64,000 bases of DNA, from assembly GCF_019649055.1 (NCBI RefSeq), contig NW_026570301.1:124001-188000 (forward strand). Direction: 5' to 3'. Each line of letters starts with the position of its first letter. Position 1 is the stretch's first letter. Position numbers and translations under genes: made by a program. Under the pieces are notes generated by a model. That model searched no databases and had not been told where the DNA came from. It saw nothing but the letters and a program-made list of their open reading frames with translations. Source of the stretch: Paramacrobiotus metropolitanus. Its lineage: Eukaryota > Tardigrada > Eutardigrada > Parachela > Macrobiotidae. Of the stretch, positions 37,210 to 49,500 are shown one piece after another.

Positions 37210-38125
37210 CTAGGGGATAGGACCATACTCCTCCTCACGTACCGGTACCCGCTCACGGGAGGCGCTGCGGCTGCATGACTGGCGCACACTACGAGACATA
37301 TCAATCCCCTCCCAGGCGTCCTCGTACGACGGCGGAAGGACCGAGATCACCCCACTTCCACCGCTAGTAGCACAGTGTGGCCGATTCGGGCTGTGGGTGG
37401 TAGTGCAGTGCAGCGGCACCGGGGGCTGGACCATCACAGACTGTGAGTACGAACGGACCGTGCTTTCCGTCTCCCCGAGTTGCGAGCCTACAGTCGAGCT
37501 GGACTAATTGATGAAGCTGTGGATGCGGCGCGGCGAAGAGCTGCTAGAGCGGATGCCGTTCTTCGAATAGCGGATGCCCCCGGTCAAGTTGGCGGCGATA
37601 ATGCTGACAACAAGCTGGACTACGCCCACGGCAATGAGGACCCCGGTGAGGGGCTGGTACAAGTAGATATCGGCGTGGAGCAGGATGAGCTGCGGGGTGT
37701 AAAAAAATGGACGCTGACCAAGCCACAGGAGATGGATCATGCTGAGGACAAAGAGGGCGCCAGCGATTAGTGCGCTGAGAACGTTGAGGACGACGTAAAC
37801 GTGGGGTTGGGCGGTGCGCCATTGGTTGTGCTTACTGTCTGGAGTAGGATCGCGGAGAAGGGAGAAGTGGGATTTGCGCAGTCGGAGTCCGGCGACACCG
37901 GTGGCCAGAAAGAGGAGACCCGCCCAGATACCGACGGATAAGAGGAAGTGGCGAATTTCCGGTTGAAGGTGCATCAAGATGATGCCGGTAACTAAATATA
38001 AGATAACAAAACCGACATAAGCTGATTGTCTGTTTACCCTGGTAGAAATGGCCGTGGGGATAATCTGTTTGAAATTGCTGCGCGTTCGCTCTTGAACCAG
38101 ACAAGGCCTTTGCCCTTGTAAACAA
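37210..38125 (-). CDS. Four-helix membrane protein with in-frame TAG, family unknown
   Basis: Read leftward. Four hydrophobic helices are visible: AYVGFVILYLVTGIIL, LLSVGIWAGLLFLATGVAGL, VLNVLSALIAGALFVLSMI and LTGVLIAVGVVQLVVSIIAA. A basic Ser/Arg stretch ends SFIN, followed by TAG at 37504-37506. The same frame then stays open for 97 codons to TAG at 37210-37212. That extension holds PPSYEDA, a WW-domain-binding PPxY motif, and an RS-rich end. The layout (4 TM, then a PPxY tail) recalls MS4A, sarcospan or TMEM255-type proteins, but I cannot assign a family. No ATG start is seen, so the N-terminus probably comes from an upstream exon. A foldback transposon begins only about 15 bp upstream, at 38140. 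Confidence 0.6.
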
Positions 38126-38179
38126 AAATAGAAAATGAGAGAATGTCCAAGTTATGACATTAGTGGTTCACTGGTTCTG

Positions 38180-38770
38180 AACCAATAGAACCATTGTAGA
38201 ACCACCGGTGAACCAAGTACACAGTCACGTGCAGACACACTGTCACACTACCACTCTACCCCGTGAACCAGGTGAACCTATAGAACCACATACAATCACC
38301 ATTGCACCACCGGTGAACCAAGTACACAGTCACATGCAGACACACAGTCACACTACCACTCTACCCCGTGAACCAGGTGAACCTATAGAACCACATAGAA
38401 CCACCATTGCACCACCGGTGAACCAAGTACACAGTCACTTGCAGACACACTGTCACACTACCACTCTACCCCGTGAACCAGGTGAACCTATAGAACCACA
38501 TAGAACCACCATTGAACCACCGGTGAACCAAGTACACAGTCACATGCAGACACACTGTCACACTACCACTCTACCCCGTGAACCAGGTGAACCTATAGAA
38601 CCACATAGAACCACCATTGAACCACCGATGAACCAAGTACACAGTCACATGCAGACACACTGTCACACTACCACTCTACCCCGTGAACCAGGTGAACCTA
38701 TAGAACCACATAGAACCATTACCGAACCACCAGTGAACCATGGCCAGGTACACAGTCACTTTCATTGATG
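38180..38770 (+). repeat. 105-bp tandem repeats, left arm
   Basis: The GTGAACCAAGTACACAGTC anchor recurs at 38208, 38313, 38418, 38523 and 38628, with a variant at 38733, always 105 bp apart. Because 105 is 35 codons, one frame stays open for 186 codons and repeats MNQVHSH-TTTLPREPGEPIEPH. Rich in GAACCA words. Confidence 0.93.
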
Positions 38771-38799
38771 GAAAACCAATAGTTTCATTGATAACTACG

Positions 38800-39030
38800 C
38801 CGTAGTTTCATTGATAAGAACCAGTATAAAACGAAATCGGTTAACCGCGGCTAACTTCGAAATTTTAAGCCTTAAAATCGACTCGGTTAAAGCTTTTAGA
38901 CAGCTAAACGTTTCTGACTAATGTGTTTGGCCACTAAAATTTCCTAAATTAATTGGTTTAGTTTACCCAGGTTAACCGCAGTTAACCGAATAATTCTAAG
39001 TCGGCTAATTTTAGTTTTTCCATCACTAAT
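38800..39030. repeat. GGTTAACCGCGG inverted-repeat patch
   Basis: Two mirror-like blocks near 38830-38880 and 38960-39025. Each contains CGGTTAAC(C/T)GCGG and GGCTAA words with an AT-rich spacer between. Possibly a small decayed palindromic element inside the foldback. Confidence 0.35.
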
Positions 39031-39087
39031 GCTAATTACTTTTAATAAGCATCATGTACAAGTACATACTGAGTACTAAAACAAAAT

Positions 39088-39540
39088 TCATAACAAAAAC
39101 ACTTCTTCAATGCTATCCTGCTCGGGAATCGTACCCATAACACATAACGCATTTCCCCGTTGCACTTGGATAGATAGCCGCTGTCTAAAATACTCTTTCG
39201 CCCGCTTCTGGCCTGTGGCGGAAGCTATGCCGTTGCCTACCTGCTCCACGAGCTTTTTCGTTCCGCCTCCCAAGGGTCCGTAAATTTCAAAGGCGGCAGC
39301 TACTAGATTGTTTCTTGGTTGTAGCGAGCCGTGCTTCGACAGTTTTCTTCTCTCCGCCTGCTCCGCTGCTGCACCAACGCACACGGAAGTGCGGTCGATA
39401 TACGACGTGGCGAGTGAGTCCACGCAGGATACATCAACAGCCAGTGGTTTTCCCCGCTCCCACGGGACGAGGGTAATCACATCTGGCCGTTTTTTTGTCT
39501 TTCGCTGACAGACCTTTTGGCTCCATTCTGGCTGGAAAAC
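39088..39540 (-). pseudogene. Fragment of a LINE-type polyprotein C-terminal domain
   Basis: The minus-strand frame reads RPDVITLVPWERGKPL, then VDVSCVDSLATSYI, AAEQAERRKLSKH, FEIYGPLGG, and QRLSIQVQRGNALCVMGTI. From memory this pattern (VPWxxGxxLxxDxTxxDxxA, AAxxAExxK, QRxSxxxQRGNAxxVxGT) is the domain found downstream of reverse transcriptase in many invertebrate retroelement proteins. The D and ExK spacing suggests a PD-(D/E)XK-type nuclease. No reverse transcriptase is attached. Stranded inside the foldback. Confidence 0.55.
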
Positions 39541-42500
39541 CTGCTGTCTTCAAGGCACATCACTAATTATGCGTTGCCGTACTTTAAGTTCAAATTTTAT
39601 ACACCATGATTGGGTGTACCAGTCGTAAAATTAATCAGTACCGAATTTTTGACGGATGCCCACAAAAGCAAAGCCGTCTGATTACGGCAAAATGTTTTCT
39701 GTCGATTCTAAAACGGGCAGCTTTGGATCGGTGATGTGCTCGCCTAATTTTGTTGACACTTGCACAGGTTACGCCTACGGTGTCAGTTTGTAGCATACGC
39801 CCAAGGTCGGTTGAATACGCCCATTTCGAAAACGCTTTTGGGTTAAGAATACAGTAATTTCCTTCAGACTGTGACGTATGCCGGAAACGCGTCGTACCTA
39901 TTTGCTTTAAGTTTTGTGCAAGTTTTTACAGACTTCCGATGCGTGACGCAACTGGAAGTACCCGGTATTTCGCAGTGATTTAGCTGACGTTTAGGAGGTT
40001 TACAAGATTTCCCTTTATTTTGGCTTTATTTTGATCTCCCTTTATTTTGATTATCGTCTTGGCACGCTTATAAAAGTTGCTTTTTGTAGAACATAGCCCG
40101 AACAATGTGAATGATTTTTTACGTATGGCTGGTTCAAGTACAGTTTGTATGGACAGTCATACTGTGACGTGGTTTGCAACGGGAGGAAGTGGCCATAAAA
40201 GTATCAGCCAATTAGTAATGTGCTAGATGTACTTTGAGTCTTTGATCTCTCACAAAACAGTCCGTAAAATATTGACTTCTGGTTTGTCTATGACTATGAG
40301 TACTTTTGAGCTGGAGGCGTGTTCTCTCATCTTTCATATTTTTAACGAGAAATCACGGTCGAGGGCTTGAGGAAGAAGACTTCTTCTAAATGAATTAGTA
40401 TCATGTTGCATGGCTAGCAGCTCTGGAATATCTTGTCTGGAAAGTGTTCTCTGGAATAACATCTTAGCCTTGATGTCGTTGCACTGTTAGTTTGAAAGAG
40501 TTTATATAAAGGTTATCGTGATTAAGGTTGATTGGGTTTAGCGTCACCTTTGTTGCTATACAGCCATAAGGTCATACCACCACAAACATCAACAACACCT
40601 ATTAGTTGACAGATCACACACTTTGTTAGTTTTAAATGTGTTTTGTGCATTTTAAACTAATAAAAGTGCAAAATTAAAAAAAAAGTGATAGATCCACCAA
40701 ACAATGTGTAAAGGGGTCTAGAAAATATAAAAACCAGAATTTGGTTTCTACATTCTATATTTTAATATTGATATCTATTATCACATGAATTTTCCATCTT
40801 TAGGAAGAATTTTTCGACCTTTCTGATCCAGAATTTTTCGGTAAAAAAATCGTGCGTACGCTTCGCGCGAGAAGGATATCATCATCCAAGCAAAAGTTGA
40901 TTATCGAGATCATCGTACGTTAAGGATGACTAAAGTAAACTCGCTTCCTCTGTTCAAAATTCACGGCTGTTCCTTTTTAAATTTGAATTAACCGATATCG
41001 AAATGCAGCTTTCCGTGTATCACGCAAATGTACGTATTTGTAGAACTGTACTTCTTTTCTCGCAAACCGAGCTGGGGTCAAGCTTGGCATTAATGCACAA
41101 CTTAGCAGTTCTCCTAGCAAAATGGCACGTTAGCTTCACGCAAAAATGTTCGTATGGCAATAGTTTTGACTTTATCAGATTTGGCTGTGTTGTAAACTGT
41201 GGCGCCACCTGTTCAAATAACGTCGCTCTCTGACACTGCGTACGCAATAATCTCCCACAGATCAATGTAACATGCATCACGCTTACAATACAGAACGATA
41301 CTAGTAGACTTGCCGCCGTCACCTGCGCAAATTGCACAGAAGGAATGGGCTGCAACATATTACTAACGTAGTGACGGGATTTAAACTGCTAAGGATGGTA
41401 AAACGGTCTTTATATTTTAAGGCTAACCACCCTAGATTATCCATGAGCAAATTCTCAAGTTTATTTACAGTCCTTGACTGTCCAGCCAAGCAAAGTTTGT
41501 AAAATAAATCATAAATATTTCCATACACGGGTTTCTTTTAGTTTTTGCAATTTTTCGGTGTAACTTTCCATCGCAAATTCAGCAGAATTAGAATTAAAAT
41601 CTTTTGGCATGCTGGTGAGGAGCTAAGGGGCTTTTAACCGGTTGGGGTAGTGGTCATTTTTAGGAAGCTTGTAAATGCACCTTCCACGAACTCACCAAAC
41701 AATATCTTTTTGTGTATTTCTTTGGAACTGTAAGTTACCCAGAAGGTGTCTGCTACGGGTAAGCAGATCCTTGCGCGATCAAACGGTTGAGGTGTGCCCG
41801 AAACCAAATTTTCCTCCTTGATCGAAAATGGAGTTGCTTAGCGCATTGCCGCTTTGGGCAACATGCATGTAAGTGATAAAACGGTAGCGAAAAAGGTACC
41901 ATTAGCAAACCGTGCTACTACTTTGCCCGTCTCAGCTTTAAATTATCCTTAAAATATAATCGAAAGAACATGTTATGATAAATTAACGTTTCTCCTACAT
42001 TATACGCAAGGGAGAATACTGCTTATCGAACTTTAGTGTATAAGCTCATGTCTCATGATATCCTGATTCGCTCAAACACAAGTTCTGCAGAAAGCTGAGA
42101 AAACAGACGACTTAAGACGCAACTCTATATACGTGACTGCACACATAACAATTATTTCTCAATGAGCGACACTAATTTCGTGAAAAAACTGGAGATTTTA
42201 GCTTTCATTTCTTGGCTTTTAACTTATTGCATAGAACTAAAATTACGAAAGGTGCTTTAGACGAAGCTGACACGAAAATCGAACAAATTCTTGTTCGACT
42301 ACAATGGTGAAGGCTGGGGACGTTCTGTAACTGTCCCAACTTGGCTGTCGATGCCCGTAATTCTTCAATACGAGCGTATTACGAGGAATTTGGAGTAAAT
42401 GCTGCCATAACTGGAACTGGAATTATTAATTTCGAATTAATGCTGAATATTTGGAATAAATAATTGTCATATTAATTTGTTCGAATTGTACGTTCTGGCT

Positions 42501-42696
42501 TGTAATTTGTATGTATAATACAGCTGACGTTCCACTCACCTGTCAGTTTTACAAATAGAATCGCAGTTTCCAGTTTGTGAAAAACGAAAGTGTTATTCGG
42601 TGTACAGAGCACTGCTGTAATTTTCCTGCTAATTGTTAACAAACGGCTTTCGGGAGAAGCAAAGTTCTGTTTTCTGTCTAAATAATTAACTTCACG
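39541..42696. other. Foldback interior, no gene seen
   Basis: AT-rich unique sequence. No transposase motif or long ORF beyond chance was found. ORFs on both strands around 41000-41360 overlap each other and have no recognisable similarity. Confidence 0.5.
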
Positions 42697-43740
42697 GTGT
42701 AGAGTGGTAGTGTGACAGTGTGTCTGCAAGTGACTGTGTACTGGGCTCACCGGTGGTTCAATGGTGGTTCTATGTGGTTCTATAGGTTCACCTGGTTCAC
42801 GGGGTAGAGTGGTAGTGTGACAGTGTGTCTGCAAGTGACTGTGTACTTGCTTCATCGGTGGTACAATGGTGGTTCTATGTGGTTCTATAGGTTCACCTGG
42901 TTCACGGGGTAGAGTGGTAGTGTGACAGTGTGTCTGCAAGTTTTCACTATTATACAATGGTGGTTCTATGTGGTTCTATAGGTTTACATGGTTCACGGGG
43001 TAGAGTGGTAGTGTGACAGTGTGTCTGCAAGTGACTGTTTCTCACTTGGTTCTGAAACTGTTCATGGTGGTTTTATGTGATTCTATAGGTTCACCTGGTT
43101 CACGAGGTAGAGGTAGTAGTGTGACAGTGTGTCTGCAAGTGACTGTGTACTTGGTTCACCGGTGGTACAATGGTGGTTCTATGTGGTTCTATGGGTTCAC
43201 CTGGTTCACGGGGTAGAGTGGTAGTGTGACAGTGTGTCTGCAAGTGACTGTGTACTTGGTTCACCGGTGGTACAATGGTGGTTCTATGTGATTCTATAGG
43301 TTCACCTGGTTCACGAGGTAGAGTGGTAGTGTGACAGTGTGTCTGCAAGTGACTGTGTACTTGGTTCACCGGTGGTTCAATGGTGGTTCTATGTGGTTCT
43401 ATAGGTTCACCTGGTTCACGGGTAGAGGGGTGGTGTGACAGTGTATCTGCAAGTGACTGTGTACTTGGTTCACCGATGGTACAATGGTGGTTCTATGTGG
43501 CTCTATAGGTTCACCTGGTTCACGGGGTAGAGTGGTAGTGTGACAGTGTGTCTGCAAGTGACTGCATGTGCTTGGATTTTACCGGGGAGCAGAGGCACAA
43601 TGGTGGTTCTATGTGGTTCTATAGGTTCACCTGGTTCACGGGGTAGAGTGGTAGTGTAACAGTGTGTCTGCAAGTGACTGTGTACTTGGTTCACCGGTGG
43701 TTCAATGGTGGTCCTATGTGGTTCTATTAGTTCGAGTTCT
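42697..43740 (-). repeat. 105-bp tandem repeats, right arm (inverted)
   Basis: About ten units of the same 105-bp sequence on the opposite strand, less regular than the left arm. One unit is cut near 42940-42960, one carries a variant GTTTCTCACTTGGTTCTGAA, and one carries an extra segment at 43562-43598. It encodes the same 35-residue repeat on the minus strand in three broken frames. Confidence 0.92.
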
Positions 43741-44282
43741 CATTTCGCAGTGATGATTAAATTCTATTTGGTTCAGAACCTGGTGAACCACTTCTGTCCT
43801 GGTCTATAGGTTCAAACCTATGGAACCACTAATGTCCTAACTTGGACATTCTATGATGTAACACGCCGCCATTGCTGTGTATCCTCATTCAAAATGACGT
43901 CTTATTTGCAGAACACACAATGTCATCATAATATTCCTGTTATTTTCCTGCTACAAGATTACTTAATCATGTCAAGTGAACACATAATCAGGGATTATGT
44001 CGGCTACTGGATCGAACGGTTTTTTCGAATTTTTGGCGCGGTGCTGCAGTGAATTTTTAAGGAAAAATTCAAAAAAATTGAAGTAGTGTGTCTAGTTCCC
44101 AGATTGTTTCTTCCCACAAAAGGTGCAGGTAACATCCCCAGAGGTACAGTATGTGCCAATTTACTAGGCGCTATACAGACAGTTTTGGTTAATAGATGGA
44201 CGGTTCAACTCAATTATTCGGTGTTGGTCAATTAGTACGCCCAGGTGCATGACAGCTGTTTCCGCTTTAAGCTGATGACCGT

Positions 44283-45330
44283 TCAAAAAAATTGTTGATA
44301 CTTCGGTTTCTTCGCTCCGGGCAGAAAAACGAACATTAACCTCGAATTTTTTCCATTAATTACGAGATGGTTCATGTTGAACCATTCTGTAATAGCCGGC
44401 AGTGCACTTTGAAGTTTGCCAGCGGCCATCACTTCGGTTTCCGCTATGACGTAGCAGATGTTGTAATCGACAAAACATTTGTTGCACGCCTTTAAACTCG
44501 GTTTGGAGAAAATCGTTAATCTAAACAGAAAACAAGTGCCGGCCCGTACTGCGCTACATTTTGCCAATCGAATACGAGTGAAACCATGACAGGGCCAATG
44601 ATTTGGCTCCGATACTTCGTAGCTTTTTCAACAGTGTGTCGTGGCAGACAGATGGAGAGGCCGGCTTGAAGTCAAGAAACAAAATCGGGACTGCTATTTT
44701 TGCCAATGGATTTTTTCCATGCTTCCTTACCATTAATGGTGACGTTTCGCACGAACGGCCGCTGCTTATACCCGACTGATACGAAGAAAAAATTTTATAT
44801 TCTTTGAGAAAATCAACCAGTTGCGTCTGAGCGGCTCTCTCAAAAACTTTCGAAAAGTTGGACAGCAGAGAGATCGGCCGCAAATCATTAGGGACTGTAG
44901 GGTTGCTGCATTTTGGTAAAGCAGCTACCTCAGTGATTTTAAATATGGTCGGAAACGTGTTTTTCTAAAAGCACTGGTAAATTGGCAGTCGGCATGACCA
45001 GAAATGGGAAAATTTGTTGTAGCACTCTATGAAGTATGAAGTGCAGCAGGGAAGTTCTTGCAGCACTCTATGAGATCCTGCCTATTCCTTTTTCCCAACA
45101 TCTTAACAAATATTTCATTGACAACGTCAGCGGCTACGTCCTTAAATTCCAATAATGCCGAGGTGTTCTCTTCAAATACATCAGGTGGCGGGTGCTATCC
45201 TCCATCTTCACCCATTGTAGCAAAATGATCATTCATTTCATCCAGACAGAAGGGTACATCCTTATCCGGCTTTTTGCTGTTCAACAGTTTGTGCAATTCT
45301 CGCCAAACCAATGCAACTACAAAGTATTTC
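44283..45330 (-). pseudogene. LINE reverse transcriptase relic
   Basis: Minus-strand fragments lie in family order. A linker before the polymerase is visible around 45330-45060 (KKPDKDVPF, DEMNDHFATMG). Next come NDLRPISLLSNFSKVFE (44890-44830), the YQSGISSGRSCET fingers, LALSWFHSYS, and after a frame change KLQSALPAITEWFNMNHLVING (about 44440-44340). The expected catalytic YADD position reads FVDYN and the KAFD position reads KPAS. Stops and frameshifts break the frame. It most resembles jockey/CR1-type elements. Confidence 0.75.
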
Positions 45331-46335
45331 CAACGGCTTTGTAATGTAATCGTTTAGAATGCAAGGCAGCAAGAGGTGTCCCGGACCAACGGTTATATCG
45401 ATTCGTTACAGCAACGGTCAACTTCACCACAAAGTTACTATTAATTTTCTCAAGTGTGTGACACGAAAGTGGTTAAAATAGATTCGTAAACTGAGGCAGG
45501 TCAGATTTATTCGAATCGAACCGACTATAACTGCGACTACAGTATATGTATTATTGTGAAAGCGCGGAATGAAAAACGATACTACATACGGAAATTCACA
45601 TCACCTTCGAAAACCAAAATTTCAACCAAGCTGCTATCTGTAATATCAAGACAACTTAACGGAAAACCTATCTGCGCTCTTAAAATATTTAATCTATTGT
45701 TTTGCTTATGCTACTTTAGAAACATAATCATAAAATGGCAGTGGCAGTTAAATTCATATCTCAGATGTTGCGAAAAGTCACCTTGGCCATGTTGTAGCCA
45801 GTTCAAAATGCTTACACGTCAGTGAGCATACTTGTTACACTATTAAATTGCGTTTGGTCTGTACATACGCCATACACACAACTTTGCCGCGGTTATGTAT
45901 AAAAAGCTGCCCTGAACCGCGAATAACCGGTATTTTCCCCGGTTTGACAAAACAACCAAAGCGACCGACCAAAGCGGTTCCGTTAACAGAAAGGCGAAAG
46001 CCATGTTAAGAAATGTGGAACCGAACCGCACCAGTTACAAACAGTTCGGTTTCTGACAGCTCGAATCGCAGTGAGACTCTTTTAACACGCGATGCATAAC
46101 AGTAGCCGTTAAATGAAATCACAAAGTCGGGTATACGGAAACTGACGCACACGCTGCTCGAAGTTTACGAAACGTGTGCGATGCCTGGCATGGGTCAGGC
46201 GGCCGCAGAAAGAAGGTGCTGCAGTTCCATCTAGCGACCTACACTGGTCCTACAGTACATTTCTCGGAGGGAGTAAGAGTTTACACAAAACCGCCGTAAT
46301 TATACCCATGTGATGCGTAATGCTGTTATATTTAC

Positions 46336-46561
46336 CAAGACGAACATCCTCCCGAAAATTTCCAAATAATACTTCGGTGTTTTATTCTCCTCCAAAATTT
46401 TGGCGGCGGTCTGTATCAGAGCCTTCACTTTTGTATCCGGGTAGACTTCATGCGTGTTGAAGGCAGTCACCGGAATGCCGGCACATTCGATGATCGTTTG
46501 GTACAGCAGATCGCCATATGTCTGCTGCAGACAAGCCGCCATGGACTGGATCACCGTACAT
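46336..46561 (-). pseudogene. Lone H-NOX first exon of a second guanylate cyclase
   Basis: On the minus strand IQSMAACLQQTYGDLLYQ... through YYLEIFGRMFVL, ending at donor gtaaat, as in exon 1 of the cyclase at 21176. The proteins are about 80 percent identical while many third-codon positions differ, suggesting long selection before loss. The ATG at 46561 is followed by ATGTACGGTGATCCAG, five bases shorter than its counterpart, so that start is out of frame; a downstream Met (SMAAC) is in frame. No later exon was found on this strand down to 44 kb, where a LINE relic and the foldback lie. It is a partial or truncated gene, or its remaining exons are in unseen sequence. Confidence 0.65.
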
Positions 46562-49500
46562 TGTGAGCGACAGCTGATGGAATATTCAAGTGGTGATGTC
46601 ACTCTACACGTGCATAAATGCTACCGATTTTTCCTGGAGGATTTCTCTGCAGTAATATTATACACTGAAGTTTGTGTTCTATTAGTCATTTTATGTGAAG
46701 AACGCTTACCGTTAGCTAAGCGTGACCGGTTGCGATAGCCCGATTACTGACTCGGTGCCTCCGGGGAATACGCATGCCACGGCTACTACGTTCCAACTGT
46801 AAATGAATTTCTCACTGTAGTAACGGTAGCTAATGACAGTCAAGCAGGTACGAGTACATAACATTCTGTACTTTATCGATCTTTTATCATCGCACAGCCT
46901 GTAGTGTTCATTTAAGTAGAGGGCGTAGCGCGCTCCAGCTGAGGCAAATCTCGTCGACAAATGAAACGAAGGGATTCTTAATAGTATCATTTCCTCAATG
47001 GTTCAATGGTACCAGCGGTGTTCTCCAGTGCTAACAAAATCACGGTAGTCTTAATTCAGTATAATGGAAGATACTCACTGGGTTTTTATCGAAAATCTCA
47101 ACGTTCCACTTACAGTTTACAGATAGCAGTGCCTCGTAAGCTATCGACGCAACCGGTCGTTTCATGGATCGATAAATTTTGACCGTTTGGAATTAGTGCA
47201 GTCAAGCGAATGCGTACTACTCTTTTCAAATTCGGAAGTGCAATGGACAATCTGCAACCTCAGTGTATGACCGCACGACTGGGAGTCTGGGACAAAGCTG
47301 CTAACCAGCTGTGTCGCAGGGGAGCTCTTCTTTGAAATCTTGCAATAATTTCCCTTAACATAGGAAAATATTGTTACATTATAACAGGGGCTAGTGTAAT
47401 CAACCCACACTGACATGTGCCTTCTTTCATGATGCATCCGATAATTGGCATGGACTAATTGCACGGTAGTTATTGCATTCAGGCCCTTGTCAAAGGGTAA
47501 GCAGACGTTTCTACATGCTGATGCGCAAAACCTGCAACTGTTTTACCTAATAAGTAATGTGCAGCGCGGGGTTCCTGCTAGGCGCTAGCCTGTAGATACG
47601 CTAGTTAAACAAAGTCAGATTTTTATCATACGTCATTGCATTTAGAAAACTGTTTTGTTTTCTGGATGAATTTAATATATTTATACATAAACGTGGATTT
47701 CTGGCCGGATAAACATAAAAAAGCTTTTGGTAGCTGAAAATCGAAATTTATTTATATATTTTTTAGTCCTAATTTTTTTAAATCGATATTTAAAGCCGTT
47801 CAACGGTATCTACAAAACGTGCTTTCAGAGTTATTTTCAGCAAAGGGTCACGTTAACCCAGCGGCGGCGCATCTGAAGCCCTGGTTGATGTAATCGGTCG
47901 ATTAATGTAGTGAATCGACTAGATCAATTACAAACAGAGCGGTGTTTCGCTTACGTTTGCATTTGTGGTCGTACTAACACACTCAGTGCCGAGTACCTTT
48001 TCTCACTTGCTTTTGTTCCTCTTGCGCGCTTTTGTCAGTTAGACGCAATCGGTTCAATAAATACTTCAAGCCTCAAATATTTTTCGGATTAGGTTTTAAA
48101 GATCGTCTGCTACGGTATACCGTCCATATAATTTACAAAGAAAATTTTCATTCAAGTTTTGAATTGGGATTCAAAAAAATTAATAGAAGCAAACTTTTGG
48201 AAACATTTGCACGGACTACAGCGTTTTTCGCTTGTTGGTTAGTGGGCACACATTTGCTCAGAGAGCGATTTTGTGTGTTATGTTGTTTGTTTATGATTTG
48301 CGGAACATGCCGTGAGATGCTATAAAATAGTCGAACTCGTTAGAAAACTACTGTGTACAATTTGTGCTACTGTCTACATGAAATGTTGTTATTTTACCAG
48401 CAGTGTTTTATATGGTGCATGCTTACCAAACTAGCATGTGGTTGCAGTGGATAGTAACTACTCGGTTGAAAAGGCCTGACCATAATGAAGCAAATTTCCG
48501 TTTCCGGTCCCCCTTGTTTTTTGTATGTGTAACTACTGGCAATCGTCAATGTGGCGAGACGGCCCAGATCTATGTCCTTACCGAGGTATTCTACCGGTAT
48601 GTCAGAAGTTCAATAAGCACACCAATGGCAGTTTGTTTCGCACTACAGTACCTGCTCTGAAGTCCTAGGGTAGTCTTTTATTTGCTAAACACTTTGTGTG
48701 AGAAAATAACATAAACTAAAGCTTTAATTTCTAGCCAGTTTCAGTGTGCGCGCAAATATACAGCACAACCGTGTGACAGTGTGCTTTGGCTTTACTGCAT
48801 AGTTTCTGCTAACCTCCTAGTTTTTCTGTTTCATCTTGCCAGAACCAAAAAACACCAACCGTTTTCGTTTGGATTTTTATTAAAAAACGTCAAATTATAG
48901 AAAAATGTTTTGATAATAGTTACAATGTGCCTTTAACAGGCAGTTTTGCACAAAAAATGGCCTTGTGCACATATATTTTTGTGTCGGTACGCATTTGGTC
49001 TGGTACATATTTGGCCTGGGCGACACGAAAAAACTAGATGTGCTGTAAAAAAAGCACAAACCAGTGCGACTGTCAACTGAATTTTGATAACGTGTGGCAA
49101 GCGCGCTGTAATCTGGGCCTCTGCGTCAAATACATATTGTTGCCACACTTCTTTGGCCTTTCGGAGGTGGCTTTGAGCTCATTTTCCTGGCGTTGCTTTT
49201 GCTTGATGTTAAAACCTTATTCATCTTGGGACGTTATCTGCGTATGGACTTTTGAAATGTACGTACATTTAAAAAAAACGCACGCAGTACGTATAAAAAA
49301 AACAAAATCCGAAAAACTATCATAATTTTGTGTTTTCATTCGCTTATGTGACTAGTTGCATGCGGAAGCACGCTAAATTTAAGTATGTACTGTTCTCCGA
49401 AGTCCCAAAGCTGCGTAATTAACACAGATTCGTACCATGTAGTAAATACCACGCACCATACAGTACTGCATTGTTCACTAGAGGCGCACTCTCCAATTCT

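Larger units (their letters stand above)
38140..43852. mobile_element. 5.7-kb foldback transposon with tandem-repeat arms
   Basis: The ends mirror each other: left AGAATGTCCAAGTTA then GACATTAGTGGTTC, right its complement with one change. Just inside each end lies a block of 105-bp tandem repeats: five-plus units at the left (38180-38770) and about ten at the right (42697-43740), inverted relative to each other. The middle is AT-rich, with a LINE-domain relic and no recognisable transposase. Tandem repeats inside long inverted ends resemble the FB and Galileo foldback elements of Drosophila. Superfamily and target duplication were not established. Confidence 0.75.

Noticed and set aside
37480-37822. 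ORFs on the plus strand and alternate minus frames over the four-helix gene
   Set aside because: Shadows. Only one minus frame shows four regular hydrophobic helices.
38208-38768. 186-codon ORF of 35-residue repeats as a gene
   Set aside because: It coincides with the tandem-repeat arm of a foldback transposon, and the inverted copy has broken frames. No start context or splice signal supports a gene. Kept only as a finding.
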